DNA of 64,000 bases from JAPLJC01 sp963697965 (GTDB lineage Bacteria; Desulfobacterota; Desulfobaccia; Desulfobaccales; 0-14-0-80-60-11): contig OY969108.1 in the NCBI GenBank assembly GCA_963697965.1, positions 124,001 to 188,000 of the forward strand, written 5' to 3'. Each line of letters begins with the position of its first letter. Within the stretch, counting starts at the first letter, position 1. The notes below the pieces were generated by a model. The model was not told the origin of the DNA. It ran no database searches and was given only the letters and a program-made list of their open reading frames with translations. Made by a program: the position numbers and the translations under genes. Positions 1-7,949 of the stretch are shown here, piece by piece.

Positions 1-2137
1 GGGTATACGGATCGATGCCCGGATCACTCCCCCAGAGTCGCGCATACCGCGACCGGTTCGTGCCGGGGAGGCTCACGGCCACGCGTGGCTGCAGGATGCC
101 GTACCCCTCACAGACCCGCTGCTTGTCCTCGTCGAACCGCGCCCGGTTCAAGGGGTGCGCCATGGCTCCCGCCAGCTGCCACGCCGCGTCGCGGGGCAGT
201 TGCGTATCGGTGTCCAGGGTGATCACGTACTTCACGTCCGGTAAGACTGCAGTCGCACCGACGACCACTGAGAAGCAATCCCTGGGGCCGCCGCGCAAAA
301 AGGCATTCAGTTCCGCGAGCTTGCCTCGCTTGCGCTCGTAGCCCATCCAAATCCCCTCGCGGGGATTCCAGCGGCGCGGGCGATGAAAGAGGAAGAAAAT
401 ATCGCCTTTGCTGCTCCGGTACTTTTCATTCAACTCTTCGATGCCCTGCCGGGCCAGATTCACCAGCGGCTCGTCCTCCGGCAGCGTCTCTGCGTGCGCA
501 TCCAGAAAATCAGTGAGCAGGCCGAAGTGCAGGTTCGCGTCCCGATTTGCCAGGAACCGGACTTCCAGGGCCTCGATCAGAGCCGCGATGTTCTGAGGAC
601 TCGTGAGCATGGTCGGGACCACCACGAGGGTGCTAAATTTCAGAGGAATTCCTTCGGAGAAGTCCAGGCGCGGCAGCGGCTGCGGCCTCACCAGCAATGT
701 CGCCAGCCAGTTTACCAGGGCGACTGCCAGATGACTGGCGCCTAAGAGCGAGAGGACCCCGATCAGCCCGAGTATCCAACCGGATTGCCCGTCGGCCTGC
801 GCCTTCGCCAGGAAGGCACTGGTAGTGATTGCCGTAACCAACATGATCGCGCCGACATACAGCAGCACAGGAAAGCGGCGGCTCACTCTGCAAAGCGCCT
901 CCAAAGGGGAGCGGTGCAGTTCTACTGTCCCCTCGAGTTGCGCCAATCCCTTATCGATCAGGTAAAAGCCGACGTGTGCCGTGCGGTCGCCGCCGCCTTT
1001 ATTGGCCGCGCCCTCTCTGGCCAATTGGATCGCTTGGCGCGCCACCTGGCTTTCGGAGTGCCGGCTGCTCTTGGCGATCTCCTCGACGACATGGCGGTAG
1101 CGGTCCCGGGTGGGAAAATCCATCTTGCCATAGACCACCGCGGGATCCTGACGCAGGGTCTGCTCGACCACGCTCTGCGCCTCGACGAAAGTGCGCCAAT
1201 CCATGGCATCCAGGAAACGGAGGCTGCCGATGCTGTTGCTCAAGGAGACCTGATCGGCGGCCTGTTGTTGGTTTTCCGACTGCACCAACTCCTTGCTCGT
1301 CCACCCAGATTCGGCAAGGCGCTGCTCGATCCAGGTGAGCGGCAAGGCCAGCTCGGGCCCCTGCCCCTGCAACCGGCGCGTCAGTTCCGCCACAAAGGAA
1401 CTCACCAGCGGCGGATTCGACCGCGCCATATCTGCGATCACCAGAATCAGGCTCTTCGGGTCTTGCGCGGCGATTGCCGTCATCTGGTCCGCCCAATAGT
1501 CCGCGAGGTTTCGGTCGATCCTGTCGGTGGCGATCCGGGCCGCAACGCGTCGGAGATTTTCGATCAGGGCAAGGCGGAGCATGATGGGGATGGCCCACAA
1601 TTCACCTAACTTCAGGGCGGTGACGGTCTGGTAGGCGGCAATGAAACTGCTGAGAGCTTCCGGATCCACCCGGCCATCGCCGTGGGAGATCGTCTCCAGC
1701 GCTAGGTCATAAACCCGGGGGAGCCCGGCCGATGGGCCGGTTAGCAAGCGGGGTAGTTCTCGGCTGTAACCCTTGGGCAAATGCCTCTTGGCGGTGCGAA
1801 TCTGCTCTTCGATCAGATAAAAATTGTCGAGCAGCCATTCCCCGGCCGGGGTAATCCGGCGGTTTGCCTTGACCGCCTCAGTCAGCAGGTTGCGGACTCC
1901 AATGAGGATGGCTTTATTTTCAGCCAGCCGCGTCAGCAGCCGGCCCTGAGGACGTCCCGGGCTCAACTGGTGGGAGTCCGCCAGGGTCTTGCCATGCTGC
2001 TCCATCTGATCGGCGCTGAACAACTCCGATCGCAGCGGGGGCTCGTCGCCGGCGTACCTTCGCCCCAAGCCGCCTCCCGGGAGGAAGGACCTCAGGCGGG
2101 ACAAGGGCTCACGAATGCTCCTGCTGCTCACCGCCAT
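1..2137 (-). CDS. ndvB: Cyclic beta-1,2-glucan synthase (NdvB/ChvB-type), N-terminal part, runs off left edge
   Basis: Reading the minus strand from the ATG at 2137 gives an open frame of more than 700 codons to the window edge, so the gene is partial. AAAGGAGA lies just upstream of the ATG. The N-terminal several hundred residues are soluble and helical. Two hydrophobic segments follow at about 770-950. After them comes a GT84-type glycosyltransferase region with DTDTQLP, the nucleotide-sugar binding signature, and DPGIDPYT near the edge. Family members are inner-membrane proteins that build cyclic beta-1,2-glucan from UDP-glucose for osmotic adaptation. The GH94-like phosphorylase half would lie beyond the window. 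I see no frameshift. The family is clear; the product could be another beta-1,2-glucan. Confidence 0.85.
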   Translation of the reverse strand, partial: MAVSSRSIREPLSRLRSFLPGGGLGRRYAGDEPPLRSELFSADQMEQHGKTLADSHQLSPGRPQGRLLTRLAENKAILIGVRNLLTEAVKANRRITPAGEWLLDNFYLIEEQIRTAKRHLPKGYSRELPRLLTGPSAGLPRVYDLALETISHGDGRVDPEALSSFIAAYQTVTALKLGELWAIPIMLRLALIENLRRVAARIATDRIDRNLADYWADQMTAIAAQDPKSLILVIADMARSNPPLVSSFVAELTRRLQGQGPELALPLTWIEQRLAESGWTSKELVQSENQQQAADQVSLSNSIGSLRFLDAMDWRTFVEAQSVVEQTLRQDPAVVYGKMDFPTRDRYRHVVEEIAKSSRHSESQVARQAIQLAREGAANKGGGDRTAHVGFYLIDKGLAQLEGTVELHRSPLEALCRVSRRFPVLLYVGAIMLVTAITTSAFLAKAQADGQSGWILGLIGVLSLLGASHLAVALVNWLATLLVRPQPLPRLDFSEGIPLKFSTLVVVPTMLTSPQNIAALIEALEVRFLANRDANLHFGLLTDFLDAHAETLPEDEPLVNLARQGIEELNEKYRSSKGDIFFLFHRPRRWNPREGIWMGYERKRGKLAELNAFLRGGPRDCFSVVVGATAVLPDVKYVITLDTDTQLPRDAAWQLAGAMAHPLNRARFDEDKQRVCEGYGILQPRVAVSLPGTNRSRYARLWGSDPGIDPYT

Positions 2138-2324
2138 TCTGGAGGTCTCCTTTTTATACGGGATACTCGGCTGACTTAACCGAAATCTGACGAAAGACTC
2201 TTGACTTGTGCTGAAAGTCGGCTAATAGGATCCCTAAGACTATGCCGGATGTCTGTCCGGTGGGGTGAAGGGGATAGATTTTGCGATTGAGCCACTGTAA
2301 TTTACAAGGACTGTGACCTTAGCG

Positions 2325-2493
2325 CAGCAGGAGGCGGAACGTCTGCTCCATAGGCTGCGCGTCCCGCCAACCCGAGCCCGTACCCGGAATCAGTGCCGAT
2401 TCAATCGAGTAACCGGCATCCTTGCGGGCCGGCAGATCTTCCGCCTGGCATAATCCCGCACCGTGAAAGACGTCAGCTTCAAAAACGCCGCGG
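2325..2493 (-). pseudogene. Mosaic relic: HTH-protein fragment fused to discoidin-protein fragment
   Basis: On the minus strand, 2493-2418 is nearly identical to the middle of the intact HTH gene at 45058-45237, with one base lost in AAGAT(T)CTGCC that breaks the frame. From about 2417 to 2325 the match switches without a gap to the discoidin-like gene at 42632-43105 (residues around IESALIPGT and GWxxAQPxEQT). Order and strand agree with that locus, where the two genes lie about 2 kb apart. The relic therefore looks like an old copy of the 42.6-45.2 kb locus with its middle deleted. No start or full domain remains, so no product is expected. Confidence 0.75.
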
Positions 2494-2495
2494 TA

Positions 2496-2545
2496 TGGTG
2501 GGCCGTCGGAGACTCGAACTCCGAACCCAGTGATTAAGAGCCATG
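2496..2545 (-). other. 3'-half fragment of tRNA-Lys(CTT)
   Basis: The minus strand reads an anticodon loop CTCTTAA (anticodon CTT, Lys), a perfect five-pair T-arm around GTTCGAGTC, the acceptor half ACGGCCC, then A and CCA. No D-arm or 5' acceptor half lies upstream, and the anticodon stem is already mismatched on that side. Tyrosine-recombinase elements commonly target exactly this 3' half, so the fragment is most simply a leftover attachment site. It is not a working tRNA. Confidence 0.7.
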
Positions 2546-2638
2546 GGAATGATGGTCATCAAGTGAAAAAATGGTACCCATATTGGAACCCAATGACAAT
2601 AACAGAAGGCAACTTATATGTTAACTTGCTGATATTAT

Positions 2639-2687
2639 TGGAGCCGGCACTCGGATTCAACCCCAGGACCTGCTGATTACGAAACGG
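2639..2687 (-). other. 3'-half fragment of tRNA-Thr(CGT), decayed
   Basis: The minus strand shows TTCGTAATCAGCAGGTC (anticodon CGT, Thr) and ends GCCGGCTCCA, as in bacterial tRNA-Thr. The T-arm is degenerate: TTG replaces TTC and two stem pairs are lost. The 5' half is absent. It lies about 95 bases from the tRNA-Lys fragment on the same strand and is probably a second, older attachment-site scar. Confidence 0.6.
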
Positions 2688-2831
2688 AAAAGGGCAACAA
2701 CCTGAAACTCAACCACAATCACATGTTGCCGGATCCCTATAAAATTTGGTGTATAATCATTATAATGAAACCGACCTAAAAATACCACTATCAAAGGGTA
2801 AATGGTAAACATTTGGTAAACGAAAAAGTCT

Positions 2832-2861
2832 GCGGGGCCAGTAGGCAACTATTGGCCCCGC
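2832..2861 (-). terminator. GNRA-capped hairpin, intrinsic-terminator-like on the minus strand
   Basis: GCGGGGCCAGTAG and CTATTGGCCCCGC pair over 13 positions (one G-T) and are capped by a GCAA tetraloop. On the minus strand the stem is followed by AGAC and five T. No minus-strand gene lies close upstream, so it may be a relic of the lost element here or a stable RNA structure of another kind. Confidence 0.5.
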
Positions 2862-2912
2862 CTCACCTGAAGCTCACGGCCCTGCATTGCACCTGCTAGT
2901 TTTCCCGCCCCT

Positions 2913-3058
2913 AAACCAAAACCCGATGATAGGAGTCCAGTCCCCCCTGGTCAATATGATCCGCCCGGAAATTTTTTCCAAAATTCATTCCAGGTGACAA
3001 GCAGATCCCCCCTGGTGATGGGACCCAACCCCAAAAATTTTGAAGACAAATTTTGATC
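2913..3058. repeat. Diverged intergenic repeat, left copy
   Basis: This stretch resembles 3924-4050 on the other side of the flavodoxin gene, sharing AAAACCC, GGAGTCC/GGACTCC, runs of CCCCCC, TCCGCC..AAATTTT, CCCCCCTGGT and CCCCAAAATTTT in the same order. Divergence is considerable. No coding potential was seen. It may be the remnant of a small duplicated element flanking the flavodoxin gene. Confidence 0.4.
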
Positions 3059-3089
3059 CATCACATGGTATGAGTTAAACTCGAAAAAA

Positions 3090-3140
3090 GAGATCCCCAA
3101 AACCATTTTGACTGCGATGGTCAAAGCTGCCGCATAATTT
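3090..3140 (+). promoter_or_regulatory. Conserved leader/operator element, copy A
   Basis: AGATCCCCAAAACCATTTT, then TGCGATGGTCAAAGCTGCCGCATAAT, lie 29 bases before the flavodoxin start. Copy B (41180-41233) matches over its whole length. Copies C (37110-37180) and D (46905-46951) share its core. The dyad TGCGGC-N10-GCCGCA (imperfect here) could be an RNA hairpin or a repressor operator overlapping a CATAAT -10 box. Confidence 0.5.
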
Positions 3141-3168
3141 CAGCTTCAATAACTTGTGAGGAGAAGCC

Positions 3169-3723
3169 ATAAAAATTATTAACCTCTGGTTTTCCTCCAC
3201 GGGCAATACCGAAAAGGTGGCCAACCGGATAACCACCACCGCGGAAAAGTTGGGACACCTGGTCGACTCGATTCGAATCATCGGTGACAGGGAAATAGAC
3301 TTGCTCAGTTATGATTTCATTTTTGTGGGGTCCGGCGTCTACCAGTGGCTACCTGGTAAGCCATTGCAGGAGTTCATCGATAAGAGACGCTCCCAATATG
3401 CGGCAGCAGGCGAGATTAAACTTGCCTCCCCCCGGCGGGCCTATAAAAAGGTGGTGGTTTACTGCACCTACGGCGGTGCCCATACCGGCGTCAACGAGGC
3501 CGTCCCGGCGGTGAAATACCTGGTCGCATTGTTTGACCATTTGGGGTTCGAAATCGTCGCCGAATGGTATTTTATCGGAGAATTTCCAGCTAAAGGCCGG
3601 ATGAAAGACTTCTCTACCATGGGCCGTCTTGGGAATATCAAGGGCAGACCCAACGAAGCGGATCTCGACGAGGTAGCCGAGAGGGTAACGGGTGTGCTGC
3701 GCATGGCAGTTTTCAACGATTGA
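3169..3723 (+). CDS. Flavodoxin-like protein with apparent AUA start
   Basis: The frame opens after a TGA at 3157-3159 and ends at 3723. The phosphate-binding loop of flavodoxins, SSTGNTEKVA, is encoded at about 3190-3219. It lies upstream of the first in-frame ATG (3217), so starting there would remove the FMN site. AGGAG at 3159-3163 is placed for an ATA codon at 3169, or less well for ATT at 3175; no ATG, GTG or TTG is available. The protein would be about 184 residues with the usual five-stranded fold motifs (VGSGVYQW, YCTYGGAHTG). It is probably a small cytoplasmic electron carrier or FMN-dependent reductase. The start may be a true rare codon, a point mutation or a base error. Confidence 0.7.
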   Translation: MKIINLWFSSTGNTEKVANRITTTAEKLGHLVDSIRIIGDREIDLLSYDFIFVGSGVYQWLPGKPLQEFIDKRRSQYAAAGEIKLASPRRAYKKVVVYCTYGGAHTGVNEAVPAVKYLVALFDHLGFEIVAEWYFIGEFPAKGRMKDFSTMGRLGNIKGRPNEADLDEVAERVTGVLRMAVFND

Positions 3724-3923
3724 TTCATGGCCGGTGTTAGGGCAGGGATCAACCTTTTCCGTTCAATGTGGGGCTTCTCAGAAGGTCGCTTGAGAGGAAA
3801 GGAGCCGGTCAAGGTAAACGGAGATGAGAGGGTCATTGGGATAGGGGGTCTGGTGCGTCCACCACCTGCCCCTGTGGTGCACCGCCCCAGCCTGATCCTG
3901 GCCTGGAGAATTTTCGGCTCAGA

Positions 3924-4050
3924 AACCCAAAACCCCTAGTGGGACTCCTACCGCCCCCCATAGTCAATAGCTTTGTCCGCCAAATTTTCCATAATTCTTT
4001 TTTCAGCCCCCCTGGTATGAGGCCGCCCCCCAAAATTTTTTGATGAAAAA
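3924..4050. repeat. Diverged intergenic repeat, right copy
   Basis: Matches the left copy at 2913-3058 in the order of C-rich and A/T-rich blocks. The region 3724-4204 otherwise holds only a hairpin near 3853-3884 (GGTGC..CCAC / GTGG.GCACC) and no gene I can support. Confidence 0.4.
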
Positions 4051-4204
4051 TGCTCGCCAATCGATTGGGCATCTGTGCTCGTAGGAATACCCCCTGCCAA
4101 TGCGGGGCGCATTTTCTGAGAGGCGATTTAGTTAAGGCCTCCCGATATACGAACCATATGGAAAGATTAGCGGAAGGGCGTATAGTGGCAGGATATACTG
4201 CGAT

Positions 4205-4233
4205 TTGGTTAGTTATCAGATAAAGGATACTAT
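4205..4233 (+). promoter_or_regulatory. Candidate sigma-70 promoter for the sensor kinase
   Basis: TTGGTT and TACTAT are separated by 17 bases in an AT-rich stretch about 95 bases before the kinase ATG. This is pattern evidence only. Confidence 0.35.
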
Positions 4234-4327
4234 TGTGCTTGTTTTTGAAAATGCTTAATATTTAACTACCCAAATAAATTGGCGTTAGGCTCTTTAGAAT
4301 TTTCCAGTTTTATGGAATAATTTATTT

Positions 4328-5647
4328 ATGCACAGCAAAGGGAAGGCAAGGCCAAAACCCGGAACACCTCAGGCGTTGGGCGAGCTTGACCATCGTATCA
4401 TCGCCACTGTGCGCGAGCCCTGCATCGTTCTGGACGGCGACCTCCGGATTATTTTCCTCAACGACTCCTTTTACCGGACCTTCAAAGTTCTCCGCCGGGG
4501 CTTGGAAGGCCGGTTCATCTTTGAGATAGGCAATCGCCAATGGGATATCCCCCGCCTGAGGATACTCCTGGAAAACATCCTGCTCACCGACCAATGCTTC
4601 CAGGACTTCGTAGTGGAGCATGATTTTCCCAAGATCGGTCGCCGCACCATGCTCCTTCAACGCCCGGCGTCTAATGGGGGGGGCAAAACCGGGGACCTAA
4701 TCCTGCTGGCCATCGAAGATGTCACCGAGCGCAAGCAGCAGGAATTCGAACGGCAGCGGCTTTTAGCGGAGCAACAGGTCCTCGCCGAAGAGTTGGCGAC
4801 AGCTAATGAAGAACTCCAGGTTCAGGCGGAAGAACTTACCGTCCAACAGGAGGGGCTTACCGTCCGACAGGAGGAGCTGGGGAGGCTGAACGCTGACCTC
4901 AGGTCCCAACAGCGACTCCTGGAGGCAGCCAACGAGGAGATGGAGTCTTTCTCTTATTCCATATCCCAAGACCTCAAGACCCCACTCCGGGCCATCCAGG
5001 GGTTCACCCGGATGCTGCGGGCGGAGCACGCCGATAAACTTGATGAGGAAGCGCTCGGGTTGCTTAAAGTCATCACCGACAATACCAAACTTATGTATAG
5101 TCTCATCGATGACCTGCTGGCCCTATCCCGCCTGGAGTGTTTGCAAATAAAAAAATCCGTCGTCAACCTGACCGCCGTGACCATGCAAATTTTTGCCCAG
5201 TTCCAGGCAGAAGCGCTGGAAAGGGATTTGCGCTTAAAGTTAGACGACCTGCCCCAGGCTCTGAGCGATCAATCCTTGCTCTATCAGGTCATGCAGAATT
5301 TACTGGCTAATGCCGTCAAGTTCACCAAATCTAGGGAGACCGCGGTCATCGAGGTGGGGGGGCGGACCGAGGGCAAAGAGAACGTTCACTACGTCAAGGA
5401 CAACGGCATTGGGTTTGATGAGGGTTATTCCACCGACCTGTTCCACCCCTGCCAACGCCTGCATGGCGGTGATGAATACGAAGGCACCGGGGTGGGTCTG
5501 GCCATAGTCAAACGCATTATCCAGCGCCACGGCGGCCGGGTCTGGGCGGAAGGGAAGCTCGATGAGGGTACAACCTTCTATTTTTCCTTGCCTAAGAATG
5601 GGGCCTTAGGTCCGAAAGTTGGCGCCAGAGCGCCTTCTACTTTATAA
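4328..5647 (+). CDS. PAS sensor histidine kinase with Gln in place of the phospho-accepting His
   Basis: 439 residues, cytoplasmic (no membrane segment). A PAS domain (about 15-130) carries the GNRQWDIPRLR motif typical of PAS domains linked to CheB/CheR-type sensors. A coiled coil of Glu/Gln-rich repeats (about 140-205) follows, then HisKA and HATPase. The H-box reads SYSISQDLKTPLRAI where relatives have S-H-D-L-R-x-P-L, so CAA replaces the His codon. The ATP-binding half looks intact: N-box NLLANAVKF, G1 DNGIGFD, G2 GTGVGLAIVKRI. The protein may bind ATP and sense a signal yet not autophosphorylate. A small piece of a response-regulator gene lies just downstream on the other strand. Confidence 0.85.
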   Translation: MHSKGKARPKPGTPQALGELDHRIIATVREPCIVLDGDLRIIFLNDSFYRTFKVLRRGLEGRFIFEIGNRQWDIPRLRILLENILLTDQCFQDFVVEHDFPKIGRRTMLLQRPASNGGGKTGDLILLAIEDVTERKQQEFERQRLLAEQQVLAEELATANEELQVQAEELTVQQEGLTVRQEELGRLNADLRSQQRLLEAANEEMESFSYSISQDLKTPLRAIQGFTRMLRAEHADKLDEEALGLLKVITDNTKLMYSLIDDLLALSRLECLQIKKSVVNLTAVTMQIFAQFQAEALERDLRLKLDDLPQALSDQSLLYQVMQNLLANAVKFTKSRETAVIEVGGRTEGKENVHYVKDNGIGFDEGYSTDLFHPCQRLHGGDEYEGTGVGLAIVKRIIQRHGGRVWAEGKLDEGTTFYFSLPKNGALGPKVGARAPSTL

Positions 5648-5654
5648 GAGAGTT

Positions 5655-5719
5655 TTAAAAAACCTTGTATTTTTTCCAGCAGCCGGCGAAAGTCGATGGG
5701 TTTGGTGTCATAGTCATTG
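5655..5719 (-). pseudogene. 65-base relic of a response-regulator 3' end
   Basis: On the minus strand these 65 bases encode NDYDTKPIDFRRLLEKIQGFL and match the response-regulator gene at 52987-53361 with a single mismatch. Similarity stops abruptly on both sides, and the original stop codon is not kept. Such identity over so short a patch points to recent copying or gene conversion. It is not a functional gene. The following 5720-5795 shows nothing else. Confidence 0.75.
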
Positions 5720-5795
5720 AAATGCCCAATAATAATGGTTTTTTAATTTTGTCCTGGAGTGTCTGGAGGTAGAAACCTGGATTATGCAGCAAGAA

Positions 5796-5823
5796 TTGAA
5801 TGAAATAAGCATAACTATATAAT
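5796..5823 (+). promoter_or_regulatory. Sigma-70-type promoter
   Basis: TTGAAT, 16 bases, TATAAT, about 33 bases before the start of the 134-residue protein at 5857, whose SD is AAGGAG. A good match to the housekeeping consensus. Confidence 0.6.
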
Positions 5824-5856
5824 GTAAGTAGGCAGCAAATAGACAAGGAGAAATCG

Positions 5857-6261
5857 ATGAAAACAAAGGTTGGTTTGTGGATTGACCATAGGAAGGCTAT
5901 TATCATGTCTGTTACGAACCAAGGGGAAGAGATAGGACTGATAATATCGAAGGTTGAAAAACAGCTCCGCCGTTCTGGTGATTCACCTCTTAAGGGTCCC
6001 TATGAACCAGATCAGGTTCCGGCCCAGGATAGGCGCCAGAAAACGTTAACGGGACAACTCAACATTTATTACGATGCGGTAATTGCGTGTATTCGGGACG
6101 CAGAATCCATTCTGATATTTGGTCCTGGTGAGGCAAAGGGCGAACTGAAAAAGCGTCTTGAAAGAGACAACCTCGGTGGACGCATCGTAGCTATTGAAAC
6201 AGTTGACAAGATGACGGATCGTCAGATTGCTGCGAAAGTTAGACAGCACTTTCCAGCATAG
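5857..6261 (+). CDS. Conserved 134-residue protein, release-factor-domain-like (tentative)
   Basis: Begins KTKVGLWIDHRKAI and ends with IRDAESILIFGPGEAKGEL, KKRLER and KMTDRQIAAKVRQHF. I recognise this as a conserved bacterial family whose C-terminal half resembles the eRF1 domain 3/pelota fold (GPGxxK loop, alternating strands and helices). The biochemical role is unknown to me. There is no signal peptide, so it should be cytoplasmic. It has a strong SD (AAGGAG) and its own promoter, and stands alone between intergenic regions. It could be a ribosome-associated or stress protein, but that is a guess from the fold. The coding call is firm. Confidence 0.75.
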   Translation: MKTKVGLWIDHRKAIIMSVTNQGEEIGLIISKVEKQLRRSGDSPLKGPYEPDQVPAQDRRQKTLTGQLNIYYDAVIACIRDAESILIFGPGEAKGELKKRLERDNLGGRIVAIETVDKMTDRQIAAKVRQHFPA

Positions 6262-6745
6262 CGTTCGAAAATTTGATAGAGAAGGAACCACCTAACAAGG
6301 AGCTGTATGTCTTAGCGCTGTTCATACCAATACCACAGTTAGCTTTTGGCCTATGATTAAAAGTGGCATCGTGGGTACATTCGTTTTGGAGATTTTTCTG
6401 GGGCAAAGAGGCCCCAAAACATCGTTGGGACAGAAATAGCTATGGATGCGGCATAACATCGGATACCGTTTGAACTGCGCTGGACTAAATATTCGGGTTA
6501 AACTTGTTTTTCCTTCTGCGATGATTATCTTCCTCCACGCAGGGCAAAAACCTCAATTATAACGCGGACGGTTTGCTGACGTGCTACGCTGGCGCTAGGT
6601 GAGAAAGAGGCACACCGCCGCGGTTTCCCTGATGCACCATCATTAACTTATTCTACTGCCAGAATCCTGCAACAGATGGGTGGAAGTTCCGGGCAACCCG
6701 AGAAACGGCTCCTATTCAGGTGCCCAAATCATGGAGGTAATCGAA
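6262..6745. other. Intergenic region without a supported gene
   Basis: 484 bases between the 134-residue protein and the SPFH gene. A small hairpin TGGGGC-N6-GCCCCA is near 6399-6416, without a T-run. No ORF with a ribosome site and no recognisable RNA was seen. The promoter of the SPFH gene should lie in its right part. Confidence 0.5.
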
Positions 6746-7648
6746 ATGAGAAAAAGCAGCTCTTTTGCATCATTGATCTTCATCGTAATTCTTGGCATTG
6801 GCGGAGGGTTAGCGTTTGCCATGAAAAGCCAATCGATTGGAGCCATTGCCTTTGTTATCGCCCTCGTTGTGTCTCTATCAATTAAGGTTGCGGATCAGTG
6901 GGAAAGGGTGGTGATATTGCGGTTAGGCAAGTTCCGCTCCCTCAAGGGACCGGGACTGTTTTTCATTATCCCGATCCTCGACATGATACCTTACTGGATT
7001 GACACCCGCGTGATTACCGCTTCTTTCAAGGCAGAAAAGACTCTTACCAAAGATACGGTGCCGGTGGATGTAGATGCAGTGCTATTTTGGAAAGTTGTGG
7101 ACCCCAAGAAGGCAGCTCTGGATGTAGCCGACTATCAAAGCGCTATAAGTTGGGCCTCCCAGACGGCTCTGCGTGATGTCATCGGCAAGACCATGCTTTC
7201 GGACATGCTGGAAGGCAGGGAGAAGATTAGTGACGAGCTGCAGAAGATCATTGATGTGCGCACCGAGCCCTGGGGCATTAATGTTATTTCGGTGGAAGTC
7301 AAGGATGTACTTATTCCCCCGGCTTTGGAGGATGCGATGTCGATGCAGGCCCAGGCTGAAAGAGAACGTCAGGCCCGGGTGATTCTGGGAGATTCGGAGC
7401 GACAGGTGGCGGAGAAGTTTGGAGAAGCGGCCAAGACCTATACCAACAATCCTATCGCCCTTCACTTGAGGGCTATGAACATGCTTTATGAGGGTTTGAA
7501 GGCGAACGCCACGATCGTAATTGTACCCAGCACGGCCGTGGATACCATGCAACTAGGGGGTATTGCCGGGCTGACAGCCTTGACCATGGGATTGGGCCAG
7601 GAGCGCGCAAACAAAGAGAAGGAAATCGAGCCCGGAAAAGAAGAATGA
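6746..7648 (+). CDS. SPFH-domain (slipin/stomatin-like) membrane protein
   Basis: I place the start at the ATG at 6746, preceded by GGAGG with 8-base spacing. Upstream in-frame ATGs at 6680 and 6731 lack a good site. The protein is about 300 residues. Two hydrophobic segments at the N-terminus (SLIFIVILGIGGG and AIAFVIALVV) are followed by an SPFH/band-7 domain: QWERVVILRLGKF, GPGLFFIIPILD, TKDTVPVDVDAVLFWKV. A helical EAQAERERQA-type stretch and a Gly-rich tail close it. Slipins assemble into membrane-microdomain scaffolds and often pair with an NfeD protease-like partner. No NfeD gene follows here, so this is an orphan slipin. Confidence 0.88.
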   Translation: MRKSSSFASLIFIVILGIGGGLAFAMKSQSIGAIAFVIALVVSLSIKVADQWERVVILRLGKFRSLKGPGLFFIIPILDMIPYWIDTRVITASFKAEKTLTKDTVPVDVDAVLFWKVVDPKKAALDVADYQSAISWASQTALRDVIGKTMLSDMLEGREKISDELQKIIDVRTEPWGINVISVEVKDVLIPPALEDAMSMQAQAERERQARVILGDSERQVAEKFGEAAKTYTNNPIALHLRAMNMLYEGLKANATIVIVPSTAVDTMQLGGIAGLTALTMGLGQERANKEKEIEPGKEE

Positions 7649-7949
7649 CTTCAATGAACGATTGGGGTTGTCGAGACTCGATATCAATTTGCCGCGTCCG
7701 GCAACCAGCGGGGGGCAACGCTTACGCCTAGGGCGCGCCGGCGCCCGCAACACTCCTGGCGACAGATTATACGGAGCTGGTGATACCGCGCTGCGCCGGC
7801 GTTGCGGTGCCCCTGGAAGAGGGTCACATCCTATGGCGACAATGAATGGATACGCGAGGCTGGGTGGGTCCGCTATTTACAAGGAGCGTATCTTCCAAGC
7901 CTCGCCCAGTGCGCGGGGAACTTCGTAAAACGAAAAATGAGAAAAGAGA
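7649..7949. other. Intergenic region, possible decayed coding remnant
   Basis: No gene with a ribosome site was found. One frame at about 7755-7842 reads plausibly as protein (ATDYTELVIPRCAGVAVPL, then EEGHILWRQ and a stop) but I could not assign it. AAAAGAGA precedes the next gene. Confidence 0.3.

Noticed and set aside
785..1609. 274-codon open frame on the plus strand
   Set aside because: It lies opposite the glucan synthase frame, whose GT84 motifs are clear; composition is that of a shadow frame.
3727..4072. Short frames on both strands after the flavodoxin gene
   Set aside because: They overlap the diverged C-rich repeat and have no start site or recognisable residues.
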